Of a stretch of DNA of 37,279 nt, positions 17,038 to 26,642 are shown piece after piece. The position numbers and the translations under genes were made by a program. The first letter of the stretch is position 1. Each line of letters starts with the position of its first letter. Below the pieces are notes generated by a model, which saw only the letters and a list, made by a program, of their open reading frames with translations, did not search any database and was not told the origin of the DNA. This stretch comes from Fidelibacterota bacterium (GTDB lineage Bacteria; Fidelibacterota; Marinisomatia; Marinisomatales; TCS55), in NCBI GenBank assembly GCA_029938045.1, contig JAPYOT010000011.1:1-37279 (forward strand), given 5' to 3'.

Positions 17038-19359
17038 CTATTCAGGTATAGACGCCTGAATAGAGGTCAACCGTTGTTTCCGCTCATTTGCAAACCGAGT
17101 GATTCCTTCCCAAATGCTCTCCGGGTCAAGTTTAGATTCCGCAATAATCTCATCCAGAGAGCCGCCGGTTCGCCACCGATTGTCAAAATCTGGACTCATG
17201 CTGTATTCTTCCACAACACGGTTGGCCATCCACTTATGCATGAGCCTTTTTGCACCATTTGTAATGACCATGGCATCCATCCATTCCTGATTCGAAATAA
17301 TAGACTCGCGATAGTCTTCAGTTTGCTGTTGAAACAATTCCCAGGAAATGGCGGCCACCACTTTTACATTGGGGCCTTCCGATTTCAATTTGGGTAAAAT
17401 ATTGACCAATGAATTAGTTGAACTGGTACCACGGACAATCACGAGTCCTTCCTTTGGTTGATCCATGTCATAATCCTTGATCATATATGCGCCTTTCGCC
17501 GCATCCAAATGGGAAGCCATTCCCAATGCGTCGCGATCAGGAATTTCTATGGGTGGCCGGGTTAAGTGGATAGCAACAATTGGAATATCCGTAGCTAATG
17601 CTGCCGCTAAAGCAGGGGCCACTTCATTGTGTTCCCACGGGTGTATGTTAATTACTTGTCCATCAGGTAACAGTTGAGTCACCCCTGGGGCAAAAATACC
17701 GAAATGGGTTCGGCTGTCTTCCGCCGTTTCTGGGCCTGAATGGCCGGCAACCCAAATAAGTTTTCCCACTTTAAAGTTGGAATCCTGAGCAACTTGACTA
17801 AAGAGCCTGATGGGGCCATACTTTAAATAACTGAAGGAACCATAGGTACTCATGGCACCAAAAAACCCATTGTATTCCTTGTATGGATCTTCATTCAAGT
17901 TCACCGTTGCCAGCCCCGCCAGCATGCCGGCGTTTGTAAATTCTGTAATCCCCTGGGGCATGAGGGGACTATCAGGATTATCTGTTTTATCATACATACC
18001 TAAATCGGGAGAACCATTATATCCTTTTGAAAACCCGGAAATATTTGTTGAATCAGCCAGATCTGCACTCATGGCAATCACCAATGGCCGTCCATATTCC
18101 TCAGTGGATTTTGAATTGATATAACTGGCATATTTAGAAAAGCCAACCCGATTGGGCGCTTTCGTCCCCGGCGCTGCAAATAGATCATCCGGAAGACTCT
18201 TCACATCAAAAAGTTCTTTGTCATTGGCGGGGTTTTTGACGGTGATTTTACAGCCTTCAATATCTTCAGGTACGGAATCACCAACAGAGATTAGTGTGTC
18301 GGTTAAGTAATCCACCAATGGTTGATTCGATTCCAAAACCGAAAAAACATTATTAAATAACGATCGGGCCTGATCTACTTGTCCGTCCCAGGAAGATGGT
18401 GCATCAGAACCAAATTCATCAAAATTAATATTATATGTTTTGGCGAAATCCGCTTTCGTTTTCCAGAATAATTCTGAATTCCGTTTATGGGGAGCACCAT
18501 GACTGGCAGAATCATATTTATAGTATCCCCGTCCTTTACGCAATTTGGCATAGAGCACTTTTGGAATATTGGGGTTCGCTTTTTCAACCAAAAGACGGTG
18601 ATAAGCTTCAGTTAGTTCACTCCAACTTTCACCTTCCGTGGTGCCTTCCACATGCCACCCATGAGAGCCAAACCAATCATTTGGAGTGCCATACATGACT
18701 GAACTGAATGGACGTGCATCAATGCCAAAATCATTCCAATCCATAAAATATACCAGGTTTCCCAACCCCAATCCCCAGGCAGAATTGAGTGTCTCATGGG
18801 ACGCCCCTGCGGTGAACCCGCCTTCACCTTCAAAAGCAAAGACCTTTACTTCCGGAACTTTCGCCAATTTTAATGCCAACGCTTCCCCTGCAGCCACTGG
18901 TGAGCCATGCCCACTGGGGCCCGTGTTAAATTTAAAAAACAGGGTTTTGCCTTCCATTTCTGCATGGCCGGGCAAGCCGCCATTTCTTCGAAGCGTAAGC
19001 AAGTCTTCCCAAACCAATTGAAAGGCTTCCCCTTTATTATGCTGATATTTTGAATCACCCGTCTGTCGGTATTTTATTCGCATTGCTTCATTCAGCACCG
19101 CCAATGTCGCATAAACCATTGGGTTCGCATGGCCTGCCACCAATACATAACGATCAGAAAATCGTTTTCCCGCTTCACGGATATCCCAACGCATGGCACC
19201 AGAAAGAAGGGTCGTTACCATGGCGTGAACTTTTGATCTCGAGCCACCCGGGTGGCCGCTTTGCCGCAGGTTGAGCATAATATCAATACATTGATCGATT
19301 AAATCTTTGGTCACTTCCCAATGAGGATAATATTGTTCGAGTTCTTTGGGTGATTTCAT
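17038..19359 (-). CDS. Divergent transketolase (ThDP-dependent)
   Basis: The 773-residue protein has a transketolase layout: an N-terminal ThDP pyrophosphate domain with GHPGGS (His36), AGHANP (His77), NTGPSGHGSP (about 145-154) and the metal loop EGEGGFTAGASHE (177-189), a pyrimidine domain with MSADLADSTNISGF and PQGITEFTNAG carrying the expected catalytic Glu, and a C-terminal domain. The ThDP signature GDG is GEG here, changing the usual Mg2+ ligand Asp to Glu179. It is about 100 residues longer than E. coli transketolase, partly through an inserted region around 330-400. Ketol transfer in the pentose phosphate pathway is the likeliest activity, but substrate is uncertain. Its ATG shares one base with the uvrA stop (TAATG). 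Confidence 0.8.
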   Translation of the reverse strand: MKSPKELEQYYPHWEVTKDLIDQCIDIMLNLRQSGHPGGSRSKVHAMVTTLLSGAMRWDIREAGKRFSDRYVLVAGHANPMVYATLAVLNEAMRIKYRQTGDSKYQHNKGEAFQLVWEDLLTLRRNGGLPGHAEMEGKTLFFKFNTGPSGHGSPVAAGEALALKLAKVPEVKVFAFEGEGGFTAGASHETLNSAWGLGLGNLVYFMDWNDFGIDARPFSSVMYGTPNDWFGSHGWHVEGTTEGESWSELTEAYHRLLVEKANPNIPKVLYAKLRKGRGYYKYDSASHGAPHKRNSELFWKTKADFAKTYNINFDEFGSDAPSSWDGQVDQARSLFNNVFSVLESNQPLVDYLTDTLISVGDSVPEDIEGCKITVKNPANDKELFDVKSLPDDLFAAPGTKAPNRVGFSKYASYINSKSTEEYGRPLVIAMSADLADSTNISGFSKGYNGSPDLGMYDKTDNPDSPLMPQGITEFTNAGMLAGLATVNLNEDPYKEYNGFFGAMSTYGSFSYLKYGPIRLFSQVAQDSNFKVGKLIWVAGHSGPETAEDSRTHFGIFAPGVTQLLPDGQVINIHPWEHNEVAPALAAALATDIPIVAIHLTRPPIEIPDRDALGMASHLDAAKGAYMIKDYDMDQPKEGLVIVRGTSSTNSLVNILPKLKSEGPNVKVVAAISWELFQQQTEDYRESIISNQEWMDAMVITNGAKRLMHKWMANRVVEEYSMSPDFDNRWRTGGSLDEIIAESKLDPESIWEGITRFANERKQRLTSIQASIPE

Positions 19360-22196
19360 TATTTACGCTTTCCATTTAATGCCGTTTTTAAAAAAGATCC
19401 CGTATAAGAACCAGGATATTTAGACAATGCTTCCGGCGTTCCGGAAAAAATGAGCTGACCACCTTCTTCTCCCCCTTCCGGGCCCAAGTCTATAATCCAG
19501 TCAGCTGTTTTAATCACATCCAGATTGTGCTCAATCACAACAACGGTATTTCCTTGGTCCACCAGCCGTTGGAGTACAGTCAGTAATAATTTTACATCTT
19601 CAAAATGGAGCCCCGTTGTGGGTTCATCCAGGATATAAAAAGTTCGGTCTTTTGACGCGCGAGATAGCTCCGTCGCTAATTTAATCCGTTGTGCTTCTCC
19701 TCCCGATAATGTGGTGGCCTGTTGGCCCAAGCGGATGTACCCCAATCCTACATCGTTGAGTGTAATCAATTTTTTCTTCACCGGAGGAATGTTTTTAAAA
19801 AACCCGAATGCTTCTTCAACGGACATACTCAAAATATCTGCAATGTTTTTTCCCTTATATTTTATTTCCAGCGTTTCTCGATTATAGCGTTTCCCTTTAC
19901 AGACTTCACAAGTAACATAAACATCTGGCAAGAAGTTCATTTCAATTTTGATAATTCCATCCCCTTCGCAGGACTCACATCGTCCTCCTTTTACATTAAA
20001 GGAAAAGCGCCCTGGTTTATATCCCCTAATTTTGGATTCCGGTAGCTGGGAAAATAAATCCCGAATAAAAGTGAACACTCCTGTATATGTGGCCGGATTA
20101 GAGCGCGGCGTCCGCCCAATGGGTTTTTGGTCGATCTCGATAACCTTATCAAGATATTCTAAACCACTCATGGATTCGTGATGCAGGGGATAGGCCCTGG
20201 CGTGATTCAATTCCTTTGATAAAACAGGGAAAATGGTTTCGTTTAACAGGGTGCTTTTCCCTGAACCGCTCACACCGGTGACAACAACCATTTTTCCCAA
20301 TGGAAAAGAAACCTCAATTTCTTTTAGATTGTTTCCCCGTGCGCCAGTAACGGTGAGCAGTTTTCCATTTCCTTTCCGGCGGTTTGATGGTATGGGAATC
20401 GATTTTTTTCCTGTGAGGTATTGGCCTGTAATCGAAGTAGAGGACGTAAGTATTCTTTTAGGTGTACCTGAAAACACAATCTCACCGCCATGCTCTCCTG
20501 CTCCAGGTCCCAAGTCAATAATCTGGTCGGCTGATTCCATAGTCTCTTGGTCATGCTCAACCACCACAATTGAATTCCCCAAATCTCGAAGTTTTTTCAA
20601 AGAATTTAACAGGCGGCCATTATCCCTAGGGTGGAGTCCGATGGATGGTTCATCTAAAATATATAATACGCCCACCAGTTGGCTGCCAATTTGGGTTGCC
20701 AACCGGATGCGCTGCGCTTCTCCGCCGGAAAGGGTAGCGGCGGACCTGTCTAATGTTAAATAATCCAACCCCACATCAATCAAGAAACTTAACCGCTCTT
20801 GAACTTCCTTTAAAATTTGGTGGGCAATAGCCGCGTCTGTTTTACCCAACTTAAGGGATTTGAAAAATGCGCCCGTATTTTTGATAGAATAAGAAGATAA
20901 TTCTCCTAAACTAACATTACCAATCGTTACAGCTCGGGACTCTTCCTTTAGCCGGGAGCCATTGCATTCTGGACAGGGCCGCATACTCATAAATTGCTCG
21001 ATCCAATCACGAATATGGTTGGATTTGGTTTGTTTGTACCGACGCATTAGGTTTGGAATTGTGCCTTCCCAACCACCGGTATATGTGCCACTCCATCGTT
21101 CAGATGAATATTTCATTTTTAATTTCGTTGAACCGGTTCCAATTAATAATATTTCGCGGATGCCTCGATCCAGCTTAAACCATGGAGTAGTGAAGTTAAA
21201 ACCATAGTGACGGGAGAGGCTTTTTAAAATACTGCCATACCAATTCCCCCGAGGCTGTTCACCCAATGGAGCAATTGCACCTTGAATCAGGGATTTGCGT
21301 TTGTCCGGCACCACCATTTCTGGATCAATTTCCATGTGGGAACCCAGACCATCGCAATGGGGACAGGCGCCGTAGGGTGAGTTGAAGGAAAACATCCTGG
21401 GCGATAATTCTTCCATAGATACTTCACAATGAGGACAAGCAAAATGTTCGCTGAATAAATGATCTTTTTTCGGCAATTCATGCACAATGGTCAAACCAGA
21501 ACCAATTTTTAATGATAATTCCACCGACTCCGTTAGGCGATCTTTAAAATCAGCTTCCAAAACAAGACGGTCAACTACCACTTCTATAGAGTGTTTTTTA
21601 TTTTTTTCTAGTGTGAGTTTTCCGTTTACACCATGGATGACGCCATCCACTCGAACGCGTAAAAATCCTTCTTTCCGCACTTCTTCAAAGACTCCCTTAT
21701 GCTGGCCTTTTCGTCCCCGAACCACCGGTGCCAAAATATAAATTCGAGCTCCTTCCCCAAATTTGATAATGGTATCCACAATCTGCTGTACCGTCTGGCG
21801 TTGAATTGGACGGCTGCAAATCCAACAGTGAGGCTTCCCGATATGGGCATAAAGTAGGCGCATATAATCATGAATTTCCGTTACAGTGCCCACGGTAGAT
21901 CTTGGATTCCGTGCGGTGGCTTTCTGTTCAATGGAAATGGCCGGGGACAAACCTTCAATATAATCCATATCCGGTTTTTCCATTAACCCTAAAAATTGAC
22001 GCGCATAAGAAGAAAGAGATTCTACATACCTGCGCTGCCCTTCTGCATAAAGGGTATCAAAGGCCAATGAAGATTTTCCGGATCCAGACAAGCCCGTAAT
22101 CACCACAAGTTTATTGCGCTCAATTTCTACATCAACATTTTTGAGATTATGCTGGCGGGCGCCTTTAATTATAATTTTATCTACTGTTTTTGTCAT
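19359..22196 (-). CDS. uvrA: Excinuclease ABC subunit A
   Basis: UvrA is the damage-sensing ATPase of nucleotide excision repair. I place the start at the ATG at 22196 ([20 protein letters not shown]), giving 945 residues as in E. coli (940). The frame stays open 76 codons further upstream, but that stretch has no UvrA similarity and runs into the divergent YqgE gene. The protein has two ABC ATPase units: Walker A GLSGSGKS with signature [12 protein letters not shown] in the first, and GVSGSGKS with [12 protein letters not shown] in the second. It also has zinc modules (CPHC...CPHC and CESC...CEVC). The Shine-Dalgarno sequence is weak. It overlaps the transketolase gene by one base. Confidence 0.96.
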   Translation of the reverse strand: MTKTVDKIIIKGARQHNLKNVDVEIERNKLVVITGLSGSGKSSLAFDTLYAEGQRRYVESLSSYARQFLGLMEKPDMDYIEGLSPAISIEQKATARNPRSTVGTVTEIHDYMRLLYAHIGKPHCWICSRPIQRQTVQQIVDTIIKFGEGARIYILAPVVRGRKGQHKGVFEEVRKEGFLRVRVDGVIHGVNGKLTLEKNKKHSIEVVVDRLVLEADFKDRLTESVELSLKIGSGLTIVHELPKKDHLFSEHFACPHCEVSMEELSPRMFSFNSPYGACPHCDGLGSHMEIDPEMVVPDKRKSLIQGAIAPLGEQPRGNWYGSILKSLSRHYGFNFTTPWFKLDRGIREILLIGTGSTKLKMKYSSERWSGTYTGGWEGTIPNLMRRYKQTKSNHIRDWIEQFMSMRPCPECNGSRLKEESRAVTIGNVSLGELSSYSIKNTGAFFKSLKLGKTDAAIAHQILKEVQERLSFLIDVGLDYLTLDRSAATLSGGEAQRIRLATQIGSQLVGVLYILDEPSIGLHPRDNGRLLNSLKKLRDLGNSIVVVEHDQETMESADQIIDLGPGAGEHGGEIVFSGTPKRILTSSTSITGQYLTGKKSIPIPSNRRKGNGKLLTVTGARGNNLKEIEVSFPLGKMVVVTGVSGSGKSTLLNETIFPVLSKELNHARAYPLHHESMSGLEYLDKVIEIDQKPIGRTPRSNPATYTGVFTFIRDLFSQLPESKIRGYKPGRFSFNVKGGRCESCEGDGIIKIEMNFLPDVYVTCEVCKGKRYNRETLEIKYKGKNIADILSMSVEEAFGFFKNIPPVKKKLITLNDVGLGYIRLGQQATTLSGGEAQRIKLATELSRASKDRTFYILDEPTTGLHFEDVKLLLTVLQRLVDQGNTVVVIEHNLDVIKTADWIIDLGPEGGEEGGQLIFSGTPEALSKYPGSYTGSFLKTALNGKRK

Positions 22197-22334
22197 GAAT
22201 ATTTTATGTTCATTTTCATCCAAATTTTGGACGGCCGTGAATTTACAACTTTTTTCCGGGGTGATCAAAAAACGATTTGCTGAATTTTTATATAATTTTA
22301 TGGTATTCAAGCCTACAATTTCATAAGATAGACC

Positions 22335-22892
22335 ATGAATTCGATTATAAATCACATCCTCCTTCCTATGCCCCATATGCAGGATCCTTACTTTAACCGT
22401 TCGGTTGTTTTTATGTGTGAACATAATAAGGACGGTGCCATGGGACTCATCGTGAATAAGCCATTCAGGGATCCTGCTTTGAAAGAGTTATTTGATAGTT
22501 TTTATGATGATGCGGATGAAATTTTAAAATCTGTGGAGCAGGTTTATTTTGGCGGACCGGTTATGGTGGAAAGGGGAATTGTACTCCACAGCAGTCATTA
22601 TCAGTCAGAGGATTCCATTAAAATTTCCAATGATTTTTTTCTGTCCAGTCATAAAAAAATACTGGAGGATTTATCGAAACAAAAGGGCGATGCAGAATGT
22701 CGACTTCTACTCGGTCATGCAGGATGGACATCGGGACAATTGGAACGGGAAATTGAAAATGGAGATTGGCTGGTGCAAGAAACAACTCCAGATTTTATCT
22801 TTAATATGCCGGAAAAACAAATGTGGGAAATGGCCATGCGATCGTTTGGTATAGACATATCAAATTTTTCATCAATTGGGGGACAAGCTTAA
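22335..22892 (+). CDS. YqgE/AlgH family protein (UPF0301)
   Basis: The 185-residue product matches the YqgE/AlgH family along its length: [33 protein letters not shown] near the N-terminus, [16 protein letters not shown] in the middle and [23 protein letters not shown] further on. The family has a known fold but no settled biochemical role; AlgH was named as a regulator of alginate synthesis in Pseudomonas. It is cytoplasmic, with no signal or membrane segment. It is transcribed divergently from uvrA across a 138-bp gap. No close downstream partner exists, as 241 bp of apparently non-coding DNA follow. Confidence 0.93.
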   Translation: MNSIINHILLPMPHMQDPYFNRSVVFMCEHNKDGAMGLIVNKPFRDPALKELFDSFYDDADEILKSVEQVYFGGPVMVERGIVLHSSHYQSEDSIKISNDFFLSSHKKILEDLSKQKGDAECRLLLGHAGWTSGQLEREIENGDWLVQETTPDFIFNMPEKQMWEMAMRSFGIDISNFSSIGGQA

Positions 22893-23133
22893 TAAATGCG
22901 GTATTGATAGAAACCAAGCGTCGAGCTTCATGCTTTTATAATTCAATCGCTCAATAACCGATTGGTAAAATCCAATGCAATCATTCGGGCATTGATGCGA
23001 TAACGATTTTGCTATTTTAAAAAATAATGTAAGTATGAATTAAACCTATCTAGAATATTTTCTGGCGCTTGACGGACTTAAAATCTATTTTATCGGTTTC
23101 CAATCACCTCTATATAAGCTGTAATTTCGCCGG
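22893..23133. other. Intergenic gap with no assignable gene
   Basis: This 241-bp stretch between the YqgE and EamA genes has no ORF, tRNA or clear terminator that I can support. It does hold a nested inverted repeat: outer arms AAAATC (22967-22972) and GATTTT (23005-23010), inner arms CAATGC (22973-22978) and GCATTG (22989-22994). It must also hold the EamA promoter, but no convincing -35/-10 pair is visible. Confidence 0.4.
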
Positions 23134-24042
23134 ATGAAAAAATACCTTCCTGCCCTTGCTGTCATTTTTGCTGCATTTCTCTGGAGCTTTGATGGATTTA
23201 TCCGCCAAAACTTGTTTGCTTTACCTTCCTTTTTGATTGTTTCGTTAGAACATGTTATTGGCGCAATATTATTTTTCCCATTACTCATCAGGGGGTGGAA
23301 GGAAGTTTCTTCTCTCGGTCAGCGGGGATGGATATCCGTTTTGTGGATAAGTATTTTCGGTGGCGTTCTCGGCACTTTTTTCTATACGAAAGCCCTAAGC
23401 TATGTGAATTATATTGATCTTTCTGTGGTAGTTTTACTTCAAAAGCTTCAGCCCATTTTTGCCATTGCTCTGGCCGGTGTCATCCTGAAAGAAAAAATAA
23501 CCAATCAATTTATCATTTTAGCATTCACTGCGATTGTAGGTGGATATTTGGTTACTTTTGGTTCCAGTTCCATCAAAGATTGGGATGATAAAACAATCAT
23601 TGCGGCACTTCTTGCTCTTCTTGCTGCATTCAGTTGGGGAAGCTCCACTGTGTTAGGGAAACATGCGCTCAACCGTTTGTCCTTCACAACCGTTACTTCC
23701 TTGAGGTTGGCTATCACGGCATCTGTAACCGCATTTGTCCTGCTCTCAACTGGTCAATATGGTGCGGTCCAATCCATGACTATTTCTCATTGGGGGTTTA
23801 TTGTTTTAATCGTTTTAAGCACTGGTTCATTGGCGCTGTTTTTTTACTATTACGGATTAAACAAATTGCCCGCCTCCCATGCAACTCTTTACGAATTATT
23901 CTGGCCCCTCTCCGCAGTAGGGCTAGATTGGTTTATTCGTGGAAATATATTGTCACTTACCCAATGGGTGGGAGCAATTTTGCTTTTGGGATCTATTATT
24001 CTATTAACAAGAGAATCAAATAATGGCCAGACTCAGTCTTAG
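23134..24042 (+). CDS. EamA-family (DMT superfamily) transporter
   Basis: The 302-residue protein is almost entirely membrane, with about ten transmembrane segments arranged as two EamA repeats (about 5-140 and 150-295). Repeat hallmarks are seen at the start (LAVIFAAFLWSFDGFIRQNL) and at the matching point of the second half (ALLALLAAFSWGSSTVLGKHAL). Proteins of this fold export or import small metabolites such as amino acids, nucleotide sugars or drugs; the substrate here cannot be read from sequence. No Shine-Dalgarno sequence is obvious. The last 20 bp overlap the start of the next transporter gene, so the two are probably co-expressed. Confidence 0.88.
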   Translation: MKKYLPALAVIFAAFLWSFDGFIRQNLFALPSFLIVSLEHVIGAILFFPLLIRGWKEVSSLGQRGWISVLWISIFGGVLGTFFYTKALSYVNYIDLSVVVLLQKLQPIFAIALAGVILKEKITNQFIILAFTAIVGGYLVTFGSSSIKDWDDKTIIAALLALLAAFSWGSSTVLGKHALNRLSFTTVTSLRLAITASVTAFVLLSTGQYGAVQSMTISHWGFIVLIVLSTGSLALFFYYYGLNKLPASHATLYELFWPLSAVGLDWFIRGNILSLTQWVGAILLLGSIILLTRESNNGQTQS

Positions 24043-25285
24043 TGATCATCGCCATAACCTAGGGTTGAATATAGTCCACGAATTTTGTTGGGGAATTGGA
24101 TTTGCTTTTAACGATGTGTCCACAATTCTGCCCTTATTTTTAACCTTACTCGGTGCGCCACTCAGTGTTGTGGGCTCCATCGCAGGCGTGTTTGCAATTT
24201 TGATGGCGGCGCCCCAATTGATTTCCGCTCTCATGGCACGAAATATTCGCAATTTAAAAATGGCCACCGTTAAAGTACACCTTACTGTTTTACCCCCCAT
24301 CTTTCTGGCCGGATTTGTATTTGCATTTTTTGCCCCCACTGGCCCAAATGCCTGGATCTTTTATTATGTCTGTTTCATTCTTTATTCACTGGCCATAGGG
24401 CTCATTATTCCTATTTGGTCTAATTTTTTAAAACATGTAACCAAAAGAAATAATCGGGGCACTTTCCTGGGGATATCTTTTATTGGAAATAGTATGGGTG
24501 GATTTATTGGCGGTATTACGGTGAACCAACTGCTGGCCAGCGCAATTCCATTTCCATCCAATTTTGGATGGGGGTTCCTGATTCTGTTTGTGGCTTTATC
24601 TATCGGTATTCTTACCTATTTCGGATTTCGAGTGAAAGAAATTGATCAAACTCAAAAACAGCGGACCATTCATGATTTCATTCTTGAGACCAAGACAATA
24701 CTAAAGAAGAATAGGAATTTCCGAAGGTATATTTACAGTCGAATATTTCTAACAGCACAATTTCCTGCTATCGGTCTATACGCTGTTTATTCCAGGGAAA
24801 TATTTCATTTTGACATTAGTGAAGCGGGACTTTTAACTGCAGCCCGCCTCGTTGCTTTTGGTTTTGGAAGTATTGTTGCAGGACGTATCGGAGATAAAAT
24901 CGGACATAAGGCCGCCATGACATTTTGTTTTACAAGCCATGTGTTTGCCATTGCAACTGCCTTAAGCGTTCAATCTATGGGTTGGGTCTATGGTATTTTT
25001 ATTTTTTTGGGGATGGCCCAGGGTGCCTTTTTCCCTGCTGCAATGTCCATCGTTTTTGATTTTGCTGGTGAAAAGGGAGACAATAAAATGATCATGGCTT
25101 TAATTGATACCATCTTGAGTCCATTTATACTCATGGCAATTATTGCTGGTGGTATCCTGAGTGAATCGGTGGGCTTTGTAATCTTATTTCGTATTTTAGG
25201 CGCTTTGATGTTGGCTGGATTATTTACAATTATTTTCCTGGTTCGCGAACCTCACTATGAAACATATTTATCTAAAAATTTGTAA
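24023..25285 (+). CDS. Major facilitator superfamily transporter
   Basis: The 420-residue protein has about 12 transmembrane segments with the MFS layout: an N-terminal bundle ending near residue 195, a cytoplasmic linker (about 205-240, rich in Lys/Arg/Gln) and a C-terminal bundle. The loop GSIVAGRIGDKIGHKAA in the second half matches the conserved MFS loop 2-3/8-9 motif. An FNDVSTILPLFLTLLGAPLSVVGSIAG start is typical of predicted drug or metabolite permeases. Substrate is unknown. Its ATG lies inside the end of the EamA gene (20-bp overlap), and no Shine-Dalgarno is seen, which suggests translational coupling. Confidence 0.88.
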   Translation: MARLSLSDHRHNLGLNIVHEFCWGIGFAFNDVSTILPLFLTLLGAPLSVVGSIAGVFAILMAAPQLISALMARNIRNLKMATVKVHLTVLPPIFLAGFVFAFFAPTGPNAWIFYYVCFILYSLAIGLIIPIWSNFLKHVTKRNNRGTFLGISFIGNSMGGFIGGITVNQLLASAIPFPSNFGWGFLILFVALSIGILTYFGFRVKEIDQTQKQRTIHDFILETKTILKKNRNFRRYIYSRIFLTAQFPAIGLYAVYSREIFHFDISEAGLLTAARLVAFGFGSIVAGRIGDKIGHKAAMTFCFTSHVFAIATALSVQSMGWVYGIFIFLGMAQGAFFPAAMSIVFDFAGEKGDNKMIMALIDTILSPFILMAIIAGGILSESVGFVILFRILGALMLAGLFTIIFLVREPHYETYLSKNL

Positions 25286-25336
25286 ATGTTTCCCTTGGAA
25301 TTCTGAAGGAACACACCGCAATTTTACGGATACAAT

Positions 25337-25699
25337 ATGAAGTTTAGTCTACCCAAAGCTGTCCTAATCCTGTCAATTGCATTTATTGTAAGTAGTTGCA
25401 AAGAAGATCCACAACGCCATTTAAAACTGGGTAAATGGTATGCCCAAAAGGGATTAGTGGAAGAAGCCATCTTGGAATTCAGGGAAGTCACCCGGCTTTA
25501 TCCCGATTCGTATAAAAAATTAAAACGAGAAGATTTTCAAGCATTGAGTAAAGCGCATTATAATCTATCGTTGATGTATACTAAAAAAGGGTGGTGGAGT
25601 TATGCTCTACAGGAAGCAGAAACCTGTTTTCAAATGCAGCCAACCAAAGAACATTATGAATTGGTCACCCTGATAAAACAAAGAGCCGAACTCGAATAA
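25337..25699 (+). CDS. TPR-repeat lipoprotein, small
   Basis: The 120-residue product starts with a type II signal peptide; the lipobox ends at Cys21 (FIVSSC). The mature part has two helical pairs resembling tetratricopeptide repeats: LKLGKWYAQKGLVEEAILEFREVTRLYPDS (about 30-59) and HYNLSLMYTKKGWWSYALQEAETCFQMQP (about 74-102). A role as an envelope scaffold or assembly factor is plausible, but no specific partner can be named; it is much shorter than BamD. It follows the MFS gene by 51 bp on the same strand and converges on the next gene. Confidence 0.75.
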   Translation: MKFSLPKAVLILSIAFIVSSCKEDPQRHLKLGKWYAQKGLVEEAILEFREVTRLYPDSYKKLKREDFQALSKAHYNLSLMYTKKGWWSYALQEAETCFQMQPTKEHYELVTLIKQRAELE

Positions 25700-25735
25700 T
25701 CCAGCTCATCGTTTTTTCGATTTTAAATAACCAAT

Positions 25736-26521
25736 CTAAATAGTGCCGGAACGATGTTCCCCTCCATCACAATAAATGATGGAGCAATTGATAAAATCTG
25801 CTTCGGATTTTAACAGTATTGAAATGGTTCCAGCTATATCTTCTGGCGTAGTTGTTCGTTTCATTGGATTTCGTTTTTTAGTACTCTCCACCCAATCTTC
25901 CCACCGATCTGTAATTTTGGTGAGGGCCCGCGTCGGGGTAACACCTGCTTGAACGGCATTCGCTGTAATCCCAAACTGACCCAATTCCCAACCAATCTGA
26001 CGGATGATAGATTCCATGGCTAATTTGGCGACACTCACTGGACCATAGCCTTCCATCGCTAAATAATTTCCTTCACTGGTAAGACCCATCACCCGAGATC
26101 CCTTTCCCAATAAATCAGCTGCAAATAATTTTTGCGTCCAATATAAAAGTGAATTTCCCATAACGTGAACGGTCATATCCATTTGTTTTTGCGTGACTGG
26201 TTTTTCACCAAAAAAGTTAGTGGTGGTTCCAAAGGCGATTGAATGAAGCAACAGTTTCACGGGCTGTCCGCCCGTGATTTCCTTTATTTGGGGAATATAT
26301 TTATCCATTGTTTCTACGGATGCCGCATTGGTGTTAAAATAATAGCAATTTCCGCCAGTCGTTTTATTCACCTCAGTAATCGTTTCTTCCGCAATCTTTT
26401 TTGCTTCTCCACGATCAAAGTGAAATGCGATAACGCCATATCCGTCCTTTGCTAATCTTTTTGCAGTAGCAGCTCCGTGTCCGGTAGAGCCACCCAGTAT
26501 TAATACCCATTCAGTCATCAT
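25736..26521 (-). CDS. FabI-like enoyl-ACP reductase/short-chain dehydrogenase
   Basis: The 261-residue protein is a classical-length SDR. The nucleotide-binding start is VLILGGSTGHGAATAKRLA (the TGxxxGIG position reads GGSTGHG). LLLHSIAFG resembles the VHSIGF segment of FabI, and the catalytic pair is YGPVSVAK (Tyr-x6-Lys). ITANAVQAGVTPTRAL and YCDGGEHRSG fill the usual SDR C-terminal positions. The FabI-like segments and the divergent fabA next door suggest NAD(P)H-dependent enoyl-ACP reduction in fatty acid synthesis, but a ketoreductase or other SDR activity is not excluded. GGAG lies upstream of two adjacent ATGs (26521 and 26518); the second has the better spacing. Confidence 0.75.
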   Translation of the reverse strand: MMTEWVLILGGSTGHGAATAKRLAKDGYGVIAFHFDRGEAKKIAEETITEVNKTTGGNCYYFNTNAASVETMDKYIPQIKEITGGQPVKLLLHSIAFGTTTNFFGEKPVTQKQMDMTVHVMGNSLLYWTQKLFAADLLGKGSRVMGLTSEGNYLAMEGYGPVSVAKLAMESIIRQIGWELGQFGITANAVQAGVTPTRALTKITDRWEDWVESTKKRNPMKRTTTPEDIAGTISILLKSEADFINCSIIYCDGGEHRSGTI

Positions 26522-26594
26522 TAATCTCCATAATTAAAGGGTGAATTTAGACAATTAGATTCATCAAAAAAATGGGATAGAAAACTTAGTCCTG

Positions 26595-26618
26595 ATTTAC
26601 CCAAAATTCTGGGTAAAT
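26595..26618. promoter_or_regulatory. Perfect 9-bp inverted repeat directly upstream of fabA
   Basis: The arms ATTTACCCA (26595-26603) and TGGGTAAAT (26610-26618) are exact reverse complements separated by AAATTC. The site ends 24 bp before the fabA ATG, just before its AGGAG, in the 121-bp gap shared by two divergent fatty-acid-type genes. It could be an operator for a lipid-responsive regulator or a hairpin in the fabA leader. No T run follows it. Confidence 0.55.
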
Positions 26619-26642
26619 TTATTGCTTGTATAGGAGCATTAA

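Noticed and set aside
20233-20763. A 176-codon open frame on the plus strand inside uvrA
   Set aside because: It is antisense to strongly conserved UvrA coding sequence, shows no domain or signal, and is a shadow of codon bias.
22197-22424. A 76-codon N-terminal extension of the uvrA frame
   Set aside because: UvrA homologues begin at the ATG at 22196. The upstream residues have no family similarity and would overlap the divergent YqgE gene.
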